Assembly (NCBI RefSeq): GCF_026627925.1
Contig: NZ_JAPNLE010000009.1
Coordinates: 1,674,001-1,738,000 of the forward strand
DNA from: Cupriavidus sp. D39
Lineage (GTDB): Bacteria; Pseudomonadota; Gammaproteobacteria; Burkholderiales; Burkholderiaceae
Direction: 5' to 3'
DNA length: 64,000 nt
Each line of letters opens with the position of its first letter. Position 1 is the first letter of the stretch. Shown one piece after another: positions 60,801 to 64,000 of this stretch. The notes under the pieces are model-generated. The model was not told the origin of the DNA, made no database searches, and saw only the letters and a program-made list of their open reading frames with translations. The translations under genes and the position numbers were made by a program.

Positions 60801-63310
60801 CTAGCCACATTCCCCGACATAACCGCAGTTGGCGCACTTGGCGCAGCCATCTACCTTGTGCAGGGCATGGGCGCCGCACTCCGGGCAAGGCTTGCCCGAG
60901 CCCAGCCCCAGCCCGGCGGCCGGCAAGCCGCCGGAGCGTGCGGCCTGGGCCGCGCCCCCGCCATCGACGCCGCCCCCGCCGGGCCCTTCCAGCCCGGCCA
61001 GACGGGCCGCAAGCGCCGCCACCGGCACCTGGGCGCCTTCCGCGTCGAGGAACCCTCGCTTGATCAGGATGCGTTGCAGGGCGTAGCCGATCGCCGCCAC
61101 CTCGGAATCATGGAAGCGCGGCACCTCGGTGCCGTCCTGGCGCGCCAGCGTGCCATAGCGCACCGTGCCCTTGTCCCATACAACATTGCGCATATCGGCC
61201 AATGCCTTGGCGATCGAGCCGCCGGAACGCGCCACCATCGACAGCAGCCGCATGGTGGAGGTGATCCACTGCTGGCCGTCGTTGCGCTGCCCGGCCGGCA
61301 TGAAGAACTCCACCGGGCGCTCCACGGCTACGGGCTTGCCGTCGAGCAGACCCGCCACGCGCATGAAGTTGACCGTCAGGTACACCGTCTTGTGCCCCTC
61401 ATAGGTCATGTACTCGACCTTGGAAGTCACCCCTTCGAGGTCGCCCACCGGACGGCTCGCGAATGGCTTGCGCAGCGGATCGTCCGTCACAGCGGGCGCC
61501 GCAAGTGCATCAGGGGCGCCCGCCGGGGGCGGCGTCACCGACAGCACTGCGCCCAGCACGCTGTTGGGGCGGTACGTGGCGAGCCCCTTGAGCCCCGCGC
61601 GCCAGGCTTCCAGGTAAAGGTTGCGGAAGGCCTCGTACGGGTAGTCCTCCGGCACGTTCACCGTCTTGCTGATGCTGGTGTCGATATAGGGCTGGACCGC
61701 CTCGAGCATCTTCATATGATCCAGCGCCGACATCTGCAGCGCCGTGACAAAGCTGTCGGGCAACTGCGCCATATCGCCGCCGAGGTGGCGATAAAGGCGC
61801 CAGGCATGATCCGCCACCTCGAACACCTTGTAGTTGTCGTCCGCCGTGCGCTTCTTGCGGTTGTAGGTCCACGAGAAGGCGGGTTCGATGCCGTTGGAGG
61901 CGTTGTCGGCAAACGCCAGCGTGATGGTGCCGGTCGGGGCGATCGACAGCAGGTGCGAGTTGCGGATGCCGTCGCGGCCGACGGCTTCGCGCACCGCCGG
62001 CGGCAGGCGCCGCGCGAAGCCGCTGGCCAGGTACGCCTCGGCGTTGAAGAGGGGAAGGCGCCCTTCTCCCGCGCCAGCCCGGCCGATGCCAGGTAAGCGG
62101 TATCGCGCAGGGTCTGCGCGATGCGCGCGGCCAGCGCGCGCCCCGCCTCGCTGTCGTAGCGGATGCCCAGCATCACCAGCGCGCTGCCCAGCCCGAGGAA
62201 GCCCAGGCCGATGCGCCGCTTGGCGTGTGCCTCGGCCTGCTGCTCCAGCAACGGCCAGTAGGTGACGTCGAGCACGTTGTCGAGCATGCGCACCGCCAGC
62301 CGCACCACCTCGGCGAAGGCCTCGAAATCAAAGCGGCTGTCCGTGCCGAAGGGCTGGCGCACGAAGCGGGTCAGGTCGATCGAGCCGAGGTCGCAGCAGC
62401 CATAGGCCGGCAGCGGCTGCTCCGCGCAGGGATTGGTGGCCTCGATGCGCTCGCAGTAATAGAGATTGTTGTCGTCGTTGATGTGCGACAGGAACAGGAT
62501 GCCGGGCTCCGCATGGTCGTAGGTGGCCTGCATCACCTGGTCCCACAACTGGCGCGCCGGCACGCGGCGATGGACCCACTGCCCGTCGTCGCGCCGGTAG
62601 GCGCCATCGGCGATGGTTTGTGCCGCGGGCTCGGCCTCGTGCACCAGTTCGACCTCGCCATCGGCCTCGACCGCGCGCATGAAGTCGTCGCCCACGCCGA
62701 TCGAGAGATTGAAGTTGGTCAGGTCGCCCTGGTCCTTGGCGTGGATGAAGGTCTCGATATCCGGGTGGTCGCAGCGCAGCACCCCCATCTGCGCCCCACG
62801 GCGCGAACCGGCGGACTCCACCGTGGCACAGGACGCATCGAACACCTTCATGAACGACACCGGCCCCGAGGCGCGCGAGTGCGTGCCCCGCACCAGCGCG
62901 CCGGCTGGGCGGATCGCGGAGAAGTCATAGCCCACGCCGCCGCCGCGCCGCATGGTCTCCGCAGCCTGCGCCACCGCCGTGTAGATGCTCGGCTTGCCGT
63001 CACGCGCTTCGGACACGGAGTCGCCCACCGGCTGCACGAAGCAGTTGATCAGCGTGGCCTCGATGCGTGTTCCCGCCGCCGAGTTGATGCGCCCGGCCGG
63101 CACGAAGCCTTGCTCCTGCGCCCACAGGAAACGCTCGGCCCATTGCTCGCGCTGCGCCTCGGGCTCCGCCTCGGCCAGCGCGCGCGCCACCCGCTGGCGC
63201 ACATCGGCGGCAGTCGCTTCCTCACCCTTGGCGTACTTCTCCAGCAGGACCTCCGTGGAGATGTCCTGGGGCGGCAGCGTGGCGCGGAGCATCTGGTCTT
63301 TGGCATTCAT
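60801..63310 (-). CDS. nrdJ: Adenosylcobalamin-dependent (class II) ribonucleotide reductase, one base missing
   Basis: About 836 residues after correction. It makes deoxyribonucleotides using a B12-derived radical. Visible: [13 protein letters not shown], the catalytic [12 protein letters not shown] segment, and a C-terminal zinc-ribbon with four or more cysteines ([20 protein letters not shown]). A CCCC run (plus-strand GGGG, 62051-62054) needs one more base. The frame then reads [20 protein letters not shown] and joins [21 protein letters not shown]. The start ATG at 63310 (MNAKDQML) is preferred to a TTG 12 codons earlier. No cobalamin riboswitch is seen upstream. Confidence 0.93.
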
Positions 63311-63343
63311 CGTGGATCTCGCAGGTGTCTGGGTTGCATGACT

Positions 63344-63366
63344 CAATCAATTTACGCAATCAATTT
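63344..63366. repeat. Two CAATCAATTT direct repeats before nrdJ
   Basis: The 10-base word occurs at 63344-63353 and 63357-63366 (13-bp period) in the short region between the nrdJ start and the ffs promoter. It is not an NrdR-box sequence. Confidence 0.7.
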
Positions 63367-63399
63367 CGCGGAAATCCGCCGGACCCGCCCGCTCTGGGT

Positions 63400-63405
63400 T
63401 ACAAT
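63400..63405 (+). promoter_or_regulatory. -10 element of ffs
   Basis: TACAAT ends 7 bases before the predicted RNA start. The -35 region is poor. Confidence 0.6.
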
Positions 63406-63411
63406 GCCGAC

Positions 63412-63511
63412 CGGACGGGCCTCCTCGCATGGTGGCGCGGTCAACCTGGTCAGGTCGGGAACGAAGCAGCCACAGCCGTTTTCCGCCAGTGCCGAGGGTC
63501 GGGCTCGTCCG
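63412..63511 (+). ncRNA. ffs: 4.5S RNA of the signal recognition particle
   Basis: The conserved loop CAGGTCGGGAACGAAGCAGC, the Ffh-binding tetraloop region, lies at 63451-63470. The ends CGGACG and CGTCCG pair, giving the long hairpin of about 100 bases. It binds Ffh and targets membrane proteins to the translocon. The gene looks intact. Confidence 0.92.
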
Positions 63512-63573
63512 CCTCATACTCCACAATCCTTGTACGCCAATACTTTACGGCAAATCAAGGACTTCCAGCCAGC

Positions 63574-63595
63574 CAGTGTGTCTTTTCAGTGTGTC
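63574..63595. repeat. CAGTGTGTC direct repeats before the integrase gene
   Basis: Copies at 63574-63582 and 63587-63595 lie between ffs and the integrase start, where arm-type binding sites or an attachment site are expected. Confidence 0.6.
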
Positions 63596-63611
63596 ACTTG
63601 AGCAATCGCAA

Positions 63612-64000
63612 ATGACGACTGACAAAATGGCAAAGCGATCCACTGGCGTTCACCGCCGTAGCGGTTCCAACGTCTGGCAATGGAAAATCAAAGCACCGAA
63701 AGACCTTCGACACCTGTACCCATCCGAATGGGCGCATCGGTGTTCGCTTGGGACTCCTGTCCTTCAAGACGCCAACCGCAAGGCTACCGAACTTAACGCA
63801 GAGTGGCATGCTCGCTTTCATGAGCAGCGCATAGCGTTGAACCCGTTGCGGATTGAGAAAGTCACGCCCGAAATGGGGCGGATGATTGCTCAACGGACAC
63901 TGCATGACACCCTCAACAGGGAGGATGTGCGGATCGACCAGTCTTGGCGCAAGGACTTACTCCGATACCATCGCGGCGTGGGCATAGTTGGGATGCAATC
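63612..64000 (+). CDS. Tyrosine-type site-specific integrase, N-terminal part
   Basis: The frame from the ATG at 63612 is open to the window end, 129 residues. The beginning STGVHRRSGSNVWQWKIKAPKDLR followed by CSLGTPVLQDANRKATELNAEW is the short N-terminal domain (DUF6538-like) found in many phage and island integrases. The catalytic R-H-R-Y domain lies beyond the window, so the class is inferred. Codons have clearly more A/T at third positions than in neighbouring genes, suggesting foreign origin. An ATG at 63627 is an alternative start. No clear Shine-Dalgarno site. Confidence 0.7.
   Translation, partial: MTTDKMAKRSTGVHRRSGSNVWQWKIKAPKDLRHLYPSEWAHRCSLGTPVLQDANRKATELNAEWHARFHEQRIALNPLRIEKVTPEMGRMIAQRTLHDTLNREDVRIDQSWRKDLLRYHRGVGIVGMQ

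Noticed and set aside
63311..63411. Cobalamin riboswitch upstream of nrdJ
   Set aside because: The space is too short and lacks the B12-box-like sequence.

Overview
The window is GC-rich DNA from a betaproteobacterium of the Burkholderiaceae, most like Cupriavidus/Ralstonia. The gene order (surE-pcm-nlpD-rpoS, ndk-rlmN-pilW-rodZ-ispG-hisS-yfgM-bamB-der-hfq-hflX-hflK-hflC-hisZ-purA, dnaX-ybaB-recR, ffs) and the look of the proteins point there. The species assignment is inference from recognition, not from a search.

Layout. 1-8250: edge-truncated polysaccharide deacetylase, a beta-propeller protein, hrpA, divergent argA, yggX. 8280-12320: rpiA and tal flanked by two different PIN-domain toxin-antitoxin pairs, each with an inverted-repeat operator. 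12360-16770: sirtuin, rlmB, rnr, then tRNA-Leu(CAG) on the other strand. 17170-18540: an Rrf2-type regulator and the NAD(P)-binding gene it probably controls, next to a truncated GntR gene. 18557-36310: a long minus-strand housekeeping block from ndk down to purA and a phosphoribosyltransferase. 36640-44530: a Bax-inhibitor-1-like membrane protein, rlmD, two nucleases, and the rpoS-nlpD-pcm-surE stress group. 44760-56970: accessory metabolism: quinone oxidoreductase, porin, a TctDE-like two-component system, a nitrate/sulfonate/taurine-type ABC importer, and a CoA-transferase/HMG-CoA-lyase-like/Bug-receptor operon under a LysR regulator. 57019-63511: recR-monooxygenase-ybaB-dnaX, class II ribonucleotide reductase, 4.5S RNA. 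The last 390 bases open an integrase gene, so an integrated element probably begins there.

A main technical result is that seven genes (rlmB, purA, hflX, rodZ, pcm, dnaX, nrdJ) read correctly only if one or two single bases are added or removed, most often in G or C runs. Because purA and dnaX are expected to be essential, most of these are better explained as sequence errors than as real mutations. Coordinates below are given for the corrected genes.

I found no obviously new multigene system. The most interesting biology is regulatory: a palindromic shared -10 between hrpA and argA that would give two leaderless transcripts, a repeated Rrf2 operator, the operators and an 18-bp tandem repeat at the toxin-antitoxin loci, and the integrase next to ffs.
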